From: CAVHIG01 sp963636105
Lineage (GTDB): Bacteria > Bacillota > Clostridia > Peptostreptococcales > Anaerovoracaceae
Length of the DNA: 64,000 nucleotides
Assembly: GCA_963636105.1 (NCBI GenBank)
Contig: CAVHIG010000001.1
Location: 11,439-75,438 of the forward strand
Reading direction: 5' to 3'
Part shown: positions 25,526 to 32,794 of the stretch, piece by piece
How positions within the stretch are numbered: the first letter of the stretch is position 1
Layout: every line of letters begins with the position of its first letter
The notes under the pieces: model-generated
The model's input: only the letters and a program-made list of their open reading frames with translations
The model's database searches: none
What the model was told of the DNA's origin: nothing
Translations under genes and position numbers: made by a program

Positions 25526-26446
25526 CTACTGTTCACGAATCTTAGGGTCAAGGAAGGAGTACAGAATATCAGCAACCAGATTTCCCAAAATGATAATCAT
25601 TGTAGAGAAAATGATGGAGCCCTGCAAGAGTGGCATGTCTCTATCGTTTACTGCCGATACCATAAGTACACCTATTCCGCCGATGCCAAATACAGTCTCT
25701 GTCAAAACAGCACCGGAGAGAAGGCTTGCGAACTGCATAGCCATCATAGTAACTACCGGTATGAGTGAGTTTTTAAGGCCGTGCCTTATAACTACGAGGG
25801 ATTCCTTAAGACCCTTTGCTCTAGCTGTACGTATGTAGTCATTTCTCATGATTCCAAGAAGGCTTGAACGGGTCAAACGAGCTATTGTACCGGAGGAAGC
25901 CCAGCCAAGTACAAAGGATGGCATGATCATATGCTTCCATGTAGTGAAGCCCGAAACCGGAAGCCAGTGAAGCTTATAAGCGAAGAAAAATTGCAAAAGC
26001 ATAGCAGCCCAGAAAACAGGAAGAGAAATACCTACAAGAGAGAAGCCCATGAGACCTCTGTCAAGAAGAGTGTCCTTTTTGATGGCTGATATTATGCCGG
26101 CCGGAATGCCTATGATCCATGCTACAAGTGCAGCACATATAGCGAGCTTTACAGTGTTTGGAAAAGCTTCCATAATAAGTCCTGTAATAGGTCTGTTTAA
26201 CTTGTACGAAATTCCTAGGTCTCCCTGACAGGCATCCGCTATATAGCGGGCAAAGCGAACCATCACCGGGTCATTGAGTCCCATTTGCTCCGTAACCCTC
26301 TCAATTACCGCAGCGCTTGCCTTCTCACCCATCATTACTGTGATAGGATTTCCCGGCAGTACCTGCAGCATCAAAAATACGACCAGAACCACGACAATCA
26401 TCAGCGGGATAGAAATCAATATACGTTTAACTATGTATTTTCCCAT
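25526..26446 (-). CDS. oppB: Oligopeptide ABC transporter permease B
   Basis: Six-helix inner-membrane permease (OppB/DppB), 306 residues. The N-terminal YIVKRILISIPLMI helix and the LQVLPGNPI motif are family-typical. The EAA loop is DYIRTARAKGLKESLVVIRH near residue 195. It pairs with OppC. An imperfect terminator-like hairpin separates it from oppA, suggesting that more binding protein than permease is made. Confidence 0.95.
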   Translation of the reverse strand: MGKYIVKRILISIPLMIVVVLVVFLMLQVLPGNPITVMMGEKASAAVIERVTEQMGLNDPVMVRFARYIADACQGDLGISYKLNRPITGLIMEAFPNTVKLAICAALVAWIIGIPAGIISAIKKDTLLDRGLMGFSLVGISLPVFWAAMLLQFFFAYKLHWLPVSGFTTWKHMIMPSFVLGWASSGTIARLTRSSLLGIMRNDYIRTARAKGLKESLVVIRHGLKNSLIPVVTMMAMQFASLLSGAVLTETVFGIGGIGVLMVSAVNDRDMPLLQGSIIFSTMIIILGNLVADILYSFLDPKIREQ

Positions 26447-26478
26447 AATGCTTTTTGTCCTTTCATCGGGTTTTAAGA

Positions 26479-26515
26479 AAAGGGAAGGATTCCCTTTTTG
26501 CCTGAGAATCCTTCC
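26479..26515 (-). terminator. Intercistronic hairpin between oppA and oppB
   Basis: A perfect 10-bp stem (GGAAGGATTC / GAATCCTTCC, 13-nt loop; 26483-26492 and 26506-26515), followed on the minus strand by CTTTTCTT. Such partial terminators after binding-protein genes lower downstream expression and stabilise the upstream mRNA. Confidence 0.7.
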
Positions 26516-26557
26516 TTTGCGATTATAAACAGTTAAGGTTTTTCAGATGCCTATTTT

Positions 26558-28231
26558 TTATTCACCTGAAAGCTCGAGCTCGATGTTGTAGTATACATTG
26601 TCGCCCCAGCCTGCCCAGTGCGGCAGATAATTCTTTACTCTATCCTGAAGTACGATTACCTTGTTTGAATGTACGATAGGAATCCATGCAGCGTCATCCT
26701 GAATAACGATCTTTTCAAGATCCTGATACTCAGCTATTCTTGCTTCCTGATCAGTCATATGTCTTGCAGCTTCGATTCTTGCGATAGCGTCCGTATTGTA
26801 GTAGTTGAACGAACGGAGCTTTGTAGCTGCGCTTGAGAAGAATGTGTAGATGAAGTTGTCCGCGTCATTGAAGTCACCATACCATGATGTGAAGTACATA
26901 GGGAGAGCTCCCGTAGCACGTACGTCATACCATGAAGCCTCGTCCATCTGGTTGATGTTGAGTGTGATGTTGTATTCCTTCAGCTGTTCCTGAATTATCT
27001 GGAATACTTCCTGTGAGCTTCCGTCACTTGTGCAAGCTGCTTCCATTTCAAAACCGTCAGCATATCCTGCCTCTGCAAGGAGTTCCTTTGCCTTTTCAGG
27101 ATTGTATTCGATTTCTGGAAGGTCTGCGTTGTATCCTACCATGCTTTCAGGATAGATACCCTTTGCCAATACTCCAGCACCCTCATAATAAGTGTCGAGT
27201 ATAGCCTGTCTGTCGATACCAATCTGCAGAGCCTTACGTACGCGAACGTCGTCAAACGGCTCGATTGATTCGTTGAATGTAATGTAGGAAGTACCGAATA
27301 CTGTCTTGTATACTATGTTGTCTGCCCATTCTTCGGACTCTTCATAGTGGCTGATAAGACGTGTAGCGTTTGTGTTGTTCAGGTCGAAGATATCTGTCTG
27401 GCCTGTCTCAAACATCATCTGCTCTGTCTCGGAATCGCTTACAACCTTGATAAGGATACCGTCGATTTTCGGAGCGCCCTGCCAATAATCAGGATTTGCT
27501 TCGAGATAGATGTGGTCATTGAGCTTCCACTCTTTGAGTACAAACGGACCGGAGCCTATAGTGTATTCCGGCTCGGAACCAAAGTATGTACCTGTTACGC
27601 CGCCACCTGCTTCATCAGCAGCCTCACCGGCCTCTCTGTTGAGGATTGACCAGCCAGGAACTGAGATTACAGAAAGGAATGGAGCATATGAATCAGCAAG
27701 CACGAGATCGAAGTTGTAATCGTCGTGAATGATGATACCCTTGCCTTCTACTGTAGTAGCTTTGCCGTCCAAAACATCCTGTGCGCCGACAAGCATTGTG
27801 AACCAGTCGGTATTTACGGCTGCTCTTTCAGGATCAAGCATACTGTCGATAGTGTAGAGCACGTCGTCAGATGTCATCTCTTCACCGTTTGTGTACATGA
27901 TGCCCTCATGAAGCTTGAAGCTGTAGGTGAGTCCGTCATCAGAAATTGTGTATGACTCTGCCGCGCAGTTCTTCAGCTCGGAACCGCCGTCCTCTGTAGC
28001 TACTGTCTGCATCAGAGTGTCGAAGATGTTCAGCATGATGATATAGTCAGCTGTAGTCTGTCTCGGGTCTCCGGATTCGCACTCGTGGTCATAAACGACA
28101 CGAAGAACGTTTTCACCAAAGCCGTCGTCATAAGTTGTTCCACCGGATGTAGATTCTTCACTTCCGCCGCCGCAGGCAACGAGAGAGAGAGTCATAGCCA
28201 GTGTCATTAAAATGGCTAAAAACTTTTTCAC
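26558..28231 (-). CDS. oppA: Peptide ABC transporter substrate-binding lipoprotein
   Basis: Extracellular solute-binding protein family 5, 557 residues, tethered to the membrane by a lipid. Signal peptide and lipobox: a hydrophobic stretch ending LSLVACGGG, with lipidated Cys at residue 20. The SBP_bac_5 core includes YSFKLHEGIMYTNG, FVLKEWKLNDHIYLEANPDYW (read in two pieces) and the C-terminal WIPIVHSNKV. It uses a GTG start (28231) behind GGAGG. It is the first gene of oppABCDF. Family 5 also includes nickel and heme binders; peptide is the default inference. Confidence 0.93.
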   Translation of the reverse strand: MKKFLAILMTLAMTLSLVACGGGSEESTSGGTTYDDGFGENVLRVVYDHECESGDPRQTTADYIIMLNIFDTLMQTVATEDGGSELKNCAAESYTISDDGLTYSFKLHEGIMYTNGEEMTSDDVLYTIDSMLDPERAAVNTDWFTMLVGAQDVLDGKATTVEGKGIIIHDDYNFDLVLADSYAPFLSVISVPGWSILNREAGEAADEAGGGVTGTYFGSEPEYTIGSGPFVLKEWKLNDHIYLEANPDYWQGAPKIDGILIKVVSDSETEQMMFETGQTDIFDLNNTNATRLISHYEESEEWADNIVYKTVFGTSYITFNESIEPFDDVRVRKALQIGIDRQAILDTYYEGAGVLAKGIYPESMVGYNADLPEIEYNPEKAKELLAEAGYADGFEMEAACTSDGSSQEVFQIIQEQLKEYNITLNINQMDEASWYDVRATGALPMYFTSWYGDFNDADNFIYTFFSSAATKLRSFNYYNTDAIARIEAARHMTDQEARIAEYQDLEKIVIQDDAAWIPIVHSNKVIVLQDRVKNYLPHWAGWGDNVYYNIELELSGE

Positions 28232-28764
28232 TTTCTTTCCTCCTTATTAAACTAGAAAAAAAACAACTTGCCTGTAATGCCATCAAATTTGTATGTGAAC
28301 ATTACATCATTTACAAGAAGCGTCTATGAGTCCTTGTACGTTTAAAAAAAAGCAAGTGCTGTGCCACTTTTCAGACTATTCCGTATTCTAACACTATAGT
28401 GTAGGTGGTACCGCAAATTGATATAATTTTTTAAGCATTACTTTCAATTGTGGTAATTTTTGTCTTCTGAAATTGACACAGCACCGACATGGCTTCTTCA
28501 CTTTTAAAGGAAAAAGCGTCGGAACTCTTTCTTTTTCTTGTGTTAAATAGGATTTTATCCCATTTAAGCTCGTTTGTCAATACACATTCTAACTGTATGC
28601 GCTCATTTATGGGGTGGCCGCCTTTACTTTTTTGCTTTCGGCTCGGACCGCTCGCTACGGAAAAGCCCGCTGGGCTTTTCTGCTTTACGCTCGCGCTCTT
28701 TCGAGTTCGAATCTCTTCTTTTTAAGCCACAGAAAAAGCCACGCTACACGCGTGGCTTTTTCTG
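28232..28764. other. oppA leader and repeat-rich region beside tRNA-Arg
   Basis: No protein gene is supported here. On the minus strand a possible oppA promoter (TTGAAA, 16 nt, TATATC) lies at about 28422-28449. A perfect 12-bp palindrome ACACTATAGTGT sits at 28391-28402. A weak leader hairpin with a run of eight Ts is at about 28345-28372. Further right are a 9-bp hairpin GAAAAGCCC/GGGCTTTTC (28660-28680) and the inverted tRNA fragment described separately. Confidence 0.5.
28703..28718 (+). repeat. Inverted copy of the tRNA-Arg T-arm
   Basis: GAGTTCGAATCTCTTC at 28703-28718 is an exact inverted copy of the T-stem and loop of the tRNA-Arg (28775-28790). With the 18-bp hairpin between them, the locus forms a nested palindrome of nearly 90 bp. 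It could be a remnant of a second tRNA or of an integration site. Confidence 0.7.
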
Positions 28765-28767
28765 TGG
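28727..28767 (-). terminator. 18-bp perfect terminator hairpin touching the tRNA-Arg CCA end
   Basis: CCACAGAAAAAGCCACGC (28727-28744), 5-nt loop, and its exact complement (28750-28767). The right arm includes the CCA of the tRNA. The hairpin has its own internal T-run and is followed by CTTAAAAAG. Confidence 0.75.
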
Positions 28768-28840
28768 TGAGGGTGAAGAGATTCGAACTCCCAACCTGCT
28801 GATTCGTAGTCAGATACTCTATCCATTGAGCTACACCCCC
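28765..28840 (-). tRNA. tRNA-Arg (anticodon ACG)
   Basis: A 76-nt cloverleaf with encoded CCA. The acceptor stem is GGGGGTG / CACCCTC, the D-arm GCTC...GAGT, the anticodon stem CTGA with loop CTACGAA, and the T-loop TTCGAAT. The ACG anticodon (inosine-modified in bacteria) reads CGN arginine codons. It has a strong promoter upstream and a terminator that begins at its 3' end. Confidence 0.96.
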
Positions 28841-28882
28841 AGGTGCTTATGAAGTTTTTCGCTTCGTTCGCAAGCAGGATTT

Positions 28883-28911
28883 ATTATACTATATTATTGT
28901 ATGTGTGTCAA
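28883..28911 (-). promoter_or_regulatory. tRNA-Arg promoter
   Basis: Consensus TTGACA (28906-28911), 17-nt spacer, TATAAT (28883-28888) on the minus strand, about 35 nt before the mature 5' end. Confidence 0.85.
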
Positions 28912-28991
28912 GTATGTTTTTTTGTAGTTCAAGGTGTTTGGTTTTTCGTATTTTGAGGCTTCGGTATTTAAGGGAATTCGCAATATTCTAT

Positions 28992-29624
28992 TTACAATAC
29001 CTCCGCGCTCTTTATAGACATTTCAAACATGGAATCCGCATTTTCAGCCGCTTCTTTATTGTTTGCCAATACGAAGCGCATCGATTTCAATACAAGCGGA
29101 TTTTCTTCGTCCGTCATATCCACGATGTCCGTGTCCACTATGTAGTCGTCGCCGTCACGGTCTACCTTTGTATATTCCGTATTCAAAATCCACGTGTCTC
29201 CCCACGGAAGTACGTAGGCGTCCTGTTTTTCGTCATATCTTATGGTCGTGCCCTCAGGCAGCGAAAGGAGTCCGTCATAATCCGCGAAAAGCGCTTTTGC
29301 GTAGCTTTCCACCACACCTGTCGGCACTATCACGCCTTCCAGATCAAATATGACCTCTTCATTATTTGTACCGTAGATATTTGTCAAAATCCATATCAGC
29401 TTCCAAAAGCAGGAGCTGTTTTTCGGGTCGTATTCGCCGCCATATACCTCGTGATATATAGCCACAGCCGTAAGCGCGGGCTGCATCCCGAGAAGTGTCT
29501 CTGCCTCAAGCTCCACAGCCGGATCGACTTCCTCCTCGGCACTGCCGTTTCCGCAGGCCGTAAAGGCCATGCACATCGAAAGCAGGAGGACAAGTGCCAA
29601 TAAAAAGGCTAAAAATCTTTTCAC
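28992..29624 (-). CDS. Putative lipoprotein of unknown function
   Basis: Not recognised beyond being a secreted lipoprotein of 210 residues. The signal peptide MKRFLAFLLALVLLLSMCMA runs into FTAC, with the lipidated Cys at residue 24 and an acidic region behind it. The mature part is acidic with beta-rich character (GTTIRYDEKQDAYVLPWGDT, VDRDGDDYIVDTDIVDMTDE). No enzyme motif is seen. It lies 130 nt downstream of thrS on the same strand, with a 10-bp inverted repeat between. A near-copy of the dispersed 12-mer codes for residues near the lipobox (ACGNGS). An alternative is a DUF-type clostridial lipoprotein; I cannot place it. Confidence 0.7.
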   Translation of the reverse strand: MKRFLAFLLALVLLLSMCMAFTACGNGSAEEEVDPAVELEAETLLGMQPALTAVAIYHEVYGGEYDPKNSSCFWKLIWILTNIYGTNNEEVIFDLEGVIVPTGVVESYAKALFADYDGLLSLPEGTTIRYDEKQDAYVLPWGDTWILNTEYTKVDRDGDDYIVDTDIVDMTDEENPLVLKSMRFVLANNKEAAENADSMFEMSIKSAEVL

Positions 29625-29662
29625 GTTTTACTCTCTTTCTATTTTATATAATCATATATCGA

Positions 29663-29694
29663 ATTATCCCACAAGCCGAAACTCGTGGGATAAT
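29663..29694. other. Inverted repeat between thrS and the lipoprotein gene
   Basis: ATTATCCCAC (29663-29672) and GTGGGATAAT (29685-29694), a perfect 10-bp stem with a 12-nt loop but no T-tract. It could be a weak terminator after thrS or an operator for the lipoprotein gene. Confidence 0.5.
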
Positions 29695-29753
29695 TAGTCT
29701 TCAATATCGTCTTTGCAAAGCCTCCGTAAGCCTCGCCTTGCAAAGCTTTTGTC

Positions 29754-31499
29754 TTATATCGCCTTTGTCGCGATCTCCTCAAGCAGCTTTGCCTGGAAAT
29801 CTGCCACGTTCATCTCGCCGAGCTCGCCCGTCTTGATGGAGCGCACCGACAAAGTATCCGCTGACGCTTCCTTCTCGCCGATTACGCAGATATAAGAAGC
29901 TCTTTCGTTTCTCGCCTCGCGGAGCTTGTAGCCGATCTTTTCGTTTCTCGCGTCTACTACCACACGAAGACCCGCAGCCTCGAGTCTGTCTGCCACTTCC
30001 TGAGCATATGGCACAAATTTCTCCGTAACAGTGAGGAGCTTTACCTGTACCGGTGCCAGCCAAAGCGGGAATTTTCCAGCGAAGTGCTCGATCAGTATTC
30101 CGATAAATCTTTCGATGGATCCGAAGATTACTCTGTGAATCATGACTGGTCTGTGCTTTTCGCCGTCCGCGCCTACATATGTGATGTCGAATCTCTGCGG
30201 CATCTGCATGTCGAGCTGAATCGTACCGCACTGCCAAGTTCTGCCAATTGAGTCCTCAAGATGGAAGTCAAGCTTCGGTCCGTAGAACGCGCCGTCGCCC
30301 TCGTTTACCACGAATGGCACGCCGATCGACTCCATCGCCTCACGCAGCGCCGTTTCCGCAGCCTCCCATTCCTCATCAGTACCCATGGAATCATCAGGCC
30401 TTGTCGAAAGCTCGATGTGGTACTTGAAGCCAAACATGCTATATACATCGTCGATGAACTTTACAACGCCGATAACCTCATCGCGAATCTGCTCAGGCAG
30501 CATAAAGATGTGGGCATCGTCCTGCGTAAATGTCCTTACTCTCATGAGGCCATGAAGCGCTCCGGAAAGCTCATGTCTGTGCACCTGACCAAGCTCGCCC
30601 ATTCTGATAGGGAAGTCTCTGTAGGACCACATTCTGCGCTTGTACGCGAGAAGTGAGCCAGGACAGTTCATAGGCTTGATAGCATAATCCTCATCATCTA
30701 TCTTTGTGAAATACATATTGTCCTTGTAGTGATCCCAGTGGCCGGAAGTCCTCCAAAGCTGCTCATTCAAGATGAGCGGAGTCTTGATCTCCTCGTAGCC
30801 GCGCTTTCTGTGCTCGCTCTTCCAGAAGTTTTCGAGCTCGTTTCTGATGACCATACCGTTTGGCATAAAGAACGGGAAGCCAGGGCCTTCGTCGTAGATA
30901 GCGAAGATGTCCATCTCCTTGCCGATCTTTCTGTGGTCTCTCTTCTTTGCTTCCTCGAGGCGGTTTACGTACTCGTCGAGCTCCTCCTGTGTAGGGAAGG
31001 CCGTAGCGTAGATTCTCTGCAGCATCTGGCGATTTGAGTCGCCTCTCCAATATGCGCCGGCTACGCTCATGAGCTTGAAGGCCTTGATCTGGCCGGTGGA
31101 TTCCATGTGAGGTCCCGCGCAGAGATCCACAAAATCACCCTGTCTGTAGAAGGATATGATCGCGTCCTCAGGCAGGTCGTTGATGAGCTCCACCTTGTAC
31201 GGCTCCTGCTTCTCTTCCATGAATTTGATAGCCTCAGCTCTCGGCAGCTCAAATCTCTCAAGCTTGTAATTTGCCTGGACGATCTTCTTCATCTCCTTCT
31301 GGATCGGCAGAAAATCCTCCTCTGTGAACTTGTGCTCGCTCTCAAAGTCATAGTAGAAGCCGTTGTCAATCGACGGTCCTATGGCCAGCTTTGTCTCAGG
31401 CCAGAGATGCTTTATAGCCTGTGCCATTATGTGAGATGCCGTATGTCTGTAATTGCTTCTCACCTGTTCGTCTTCAAAATTGATTTTTTCCTTTGCCAT
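29754..31499 (-). CDS. thrS: Threonyl-tRNA synthetase lacking the TGS domain
   Basis: Class II synthetase charging tRNA-Thr; 581 residues. The second N-terminal (editing) domain begins at once with YRHTASHIMAQAIKHLWP (the HxxxH zinc-type editing site). FVDLCAGPHMESTG contains the editing Cys/His. The catalytic core includes MNCPGSLLAYKRR and the class II motifs. The C-terminal anticodon domain includes PVQVKLLTV. The usual TGS domain (about 60 residues) is missing at the N-terminus. The ATG at 31499 is well placed and no in-frame extension with a start is available. No T-box leader was found. Its promoter is at 31627-31655. Confidence 0.96.
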   Translation of the reverse strand: MAKEKINFEDEQVRSNYRHTASHIMAQAIKHLWPETKLAIGPSIDNGFYYDFESEHKFTEEDFLPIQKEMKKIVQANYKLERFELPRAEAIKFMEEKQEPYKVELINDLPEDAIISFYRQGDFVDLCAGPHMESTGQIKAFKLMSVAGAYWRGDSNRQMLQRIYATAFPTQEELDEYVNRLEEAKKRDHRKIGKEMDIFAIYDEGPGFPFFMPNGMVIRNELENFWKSEHRKRGYEEIKTPLILNEQLWRTSGHWDHYKDNMYFTKIDDEDYAIKPMNCPGSLLAYKRRMWSYRDFPIRMGELGQVHRHELSGALHGLMRVRTFTQDDAHIFMLPEQIRDEVIGVVKFIDDVYSMFGFKYHIELSTRPDDSMGTDEEWEAAETALREAMESIGVPFVVNEGDGAFYGPKLDFHLEDSIGRTWQCGTIQLDMQMPQRFDITYVGADGEKHRPVMIHRVIFGSIERFIGILIEHFAGKFPLWLAPVQVKLLTVTEKFVPYAQEVADRLEAAGLRVVVDARNEKIGYKLREARNERASYICVIGEKEASADTLSVRSIKTGELGEMNVADFQAKLLEEIATKAI

Positions 31500-31626
31500 T
31501 TTCTTATTCTCCTTTATCGCACAGCGCGATTTGAGTTGCGGAAACGTCGTCCGTCCCCCGCGCCGCCCGGCATTCGCATCGCCCGGCAGTTTCCTCTATT
31601 GCGCTCTCTTTCTGTCTAACATTCTA

Positions 31627-31655
31627 ATTTTACCGTTCAAGTGCCGTTTTGTCAA
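31627..31655 (-). promoter_or_regulatory. thrS promoter
   Basis: Minus-strand TTGACA (31650-31655), 17-nt spacer, TAAAAT (31627-31632), leader about 120 nt. Confidence 0.8.
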
Positions 31656-31738
31656 TCATGGCAGACACATTATGACAGAATTTTTTGTAAAACGATCAAA
31701 CGCCGCCTCAAATCTTGTGGATAATTCTCTTTTAGGGA

Positions 31739-31767
31739 TTGACTAATTATTAACAATGTTGTACTAT
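31739..31767 (+). promoter_or_regulatory. crt promoter
   Basis: TTGACT (31739-31744), 17-nt spacer, TACTAT (31762-31767), about 88 nt before the crt ATG. Confidence 0.7.
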
Positions 31768-31861
31768 GTAAGATACATAAAGCAGAAAATTTTTCGTAAT
31801 TTTTTCAAAAGCTATTGTATCAGCAAAAACTATTGTATCAGTGGAAAGGAACAAATCTATC

Positions 31862-32638
31862 ATGTATGAAAACATTAAATACGAAGTAAAGGAAAGCATC
31901 GCTTATGTCACAGTAAACAGACCAAAGGCTCTAAACGCTCTGAATTGTGACGTTTTGGACGAGCTCACAGCAGCATTTACAGAGTTCGAAAAGGACGAAA
32001 ACGCGAGAGTTGCTATACTCACAGGCGAGGGCAAGGCTTTTGTAGCAGGCGCTGATATCGCTCAGATGTGCGCAATGAATCCTGCAGAGGGCAGAGCGAT
32101 GATGATCAAGGGCCACAAGCTCATGAACTACATGGAAGCTATTGAAAAGCCTATCATCGCGGCTGTAAACGGCTTCGCTCTCGGCGGAGGCTGCGAGCTT
32201 TCCATGGCATGCGATATCAGAATCGCTTCAGAAAAGGCAAAGTTTGGTCAGCCTGAGGTAGGTCTCGGAATCATCCCTGGCTTTGGCGGCACTCAGAGAC
32301 TTCCTAGACTCGTAGGAAAAGGCATGGCAAAGTATCTCATAATGACAGCTGAGATGATAAACGCGCAGGAAGCTTACAGAATCGGTCTTGTAGAGAAGCT
32401 CGCGGCTCCTGAGGAGCTCATGACAGTAGCGGAAGAGCTTGCAAAGACAATCATGTCCAAGGCTCCTATGGCTATAGCTGCTGCAAAAGTAGCTATAAAC
32501 AACGGCTATGACCTTGATATGAGAGCTGCAAGCACTCTGGAAATCGAAACTTTCACAGGTCCTTTCGCGTCAGATGACAAGAAGGAAGGCATGACTGCTT
32601 TCCTCGAGAAGAGAGCTGCTGAGTTCAAGAACAAGTAG
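31862..32638 (+). CDS. crt: Enoyl-CoA hydratase/crotonase
   Basis: Cytoplasmic crotonase-fold enzyme, 258 residues, converting 3-hydroxybutyryl-CoA to crotonyl-CoA (or a related short-chain acyl-CoA) in the butyrate-type pathway. The oxyanion-hole segments are GKAFVAGADIAQM near 60-72 and NGFALGGGCELSMACD near 103-118. Both catalytic glutamates are at the expected places: GGGCELSM and the GQPEVGLGIIPGFGGTQ segment. The ATG at 31862 has AAGGAA upstream; a GTG 21 bases earlier is less likely. It stands alone here, with no other butyrate genes nearby, so the exact substrate is inferred from similarity. Confidence 0.92.
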   Translation: MYENIKYEVKESIAYVTVNRPKALNALNCDVLDELTAAFTEFEKDENARVAILTGEGKAFVAGADIAQMCAMNPAEGRAMMIKGHKLMNYMEAIEKPIIAAVNGFALGGGCELSMACDIRIASEKAKFGQPEVGLGIIPGFGGTQRLPRLVGKGMAKYLIMTAEMINAQEAYRIGLVEKLAAPEELMTVAEELAKTIMSKAPMAIAAAKVAINNGYDLDMRAASTLEIETFTGPFASDDKKEGMTAFLEKRAAEFKNK

Positions 32639-32673
32639 TCAAGATGTGGGACCTGATTTAGGGTCTGGTAAAA

Positions 32674-32712
32674 AAGGAAGCTTTTCGCTCAGCGAAAAGC
32701 TTCCTTTTATTT
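32674..32712 (+). terminator. Bidirectional terminator between crt and fbp
   Basis: A perfect 16-bp stem (AAGGAAGCTTTTCGCT / AGCGAAAAGCTTCCTT, one-base loop) with T-rich flanks on both strands, serving converging crt and fbp. Confidence 0.92.
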
Positions 32713-32713
32713 A

Positions 32714-32769
32714 CAGCCGGCAGCTCACAGCCGGCAGCTCACAGCCGGCAGCTCACAGCCGGCAGCTGA
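32714..32769. repeat. Four tandem 14-bp repeats
   Basis: CAGCCGGCAGCTCA repeated four times head to tail (last copy ends CAGCTGA), followed by CAAGCAGCAGCC. It lies between the shared terminator and the fbp stop. The same CAGCCGG/CAGCTG words occur in the pth 3' end. Confidence 0.92.
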
Positions 32770-32794
32770 CAAGCAGCAGCCGCCCTGTCCTGCC

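Larger units (their letters stand above)
31500..31861. other. Divergent promoter region of thrS and crt
   Basis: The region holds a minus-strand promoter for thrS, a plus-strand promoter for crt, a one-mismatch copy of the dispersed 12-mer (31538-31549), and an 18-bp spaced direct repeat CTATTGTATCAG at 31812 and 31830, just before the crt start. I saw no T-box or other riboswitch. Confidence 0.6.

Noticed and set aside
28489..28852. Overlapping plus-strand frames across tRNA-Arg
   Set aside because: They run antisense through the tRNA and its terminator and have no coding signal.
31500..31660. T-box leader for thrS
   Set aside because: The conserved AGGGTGG-type T-box sequence is absent and the leader is short.
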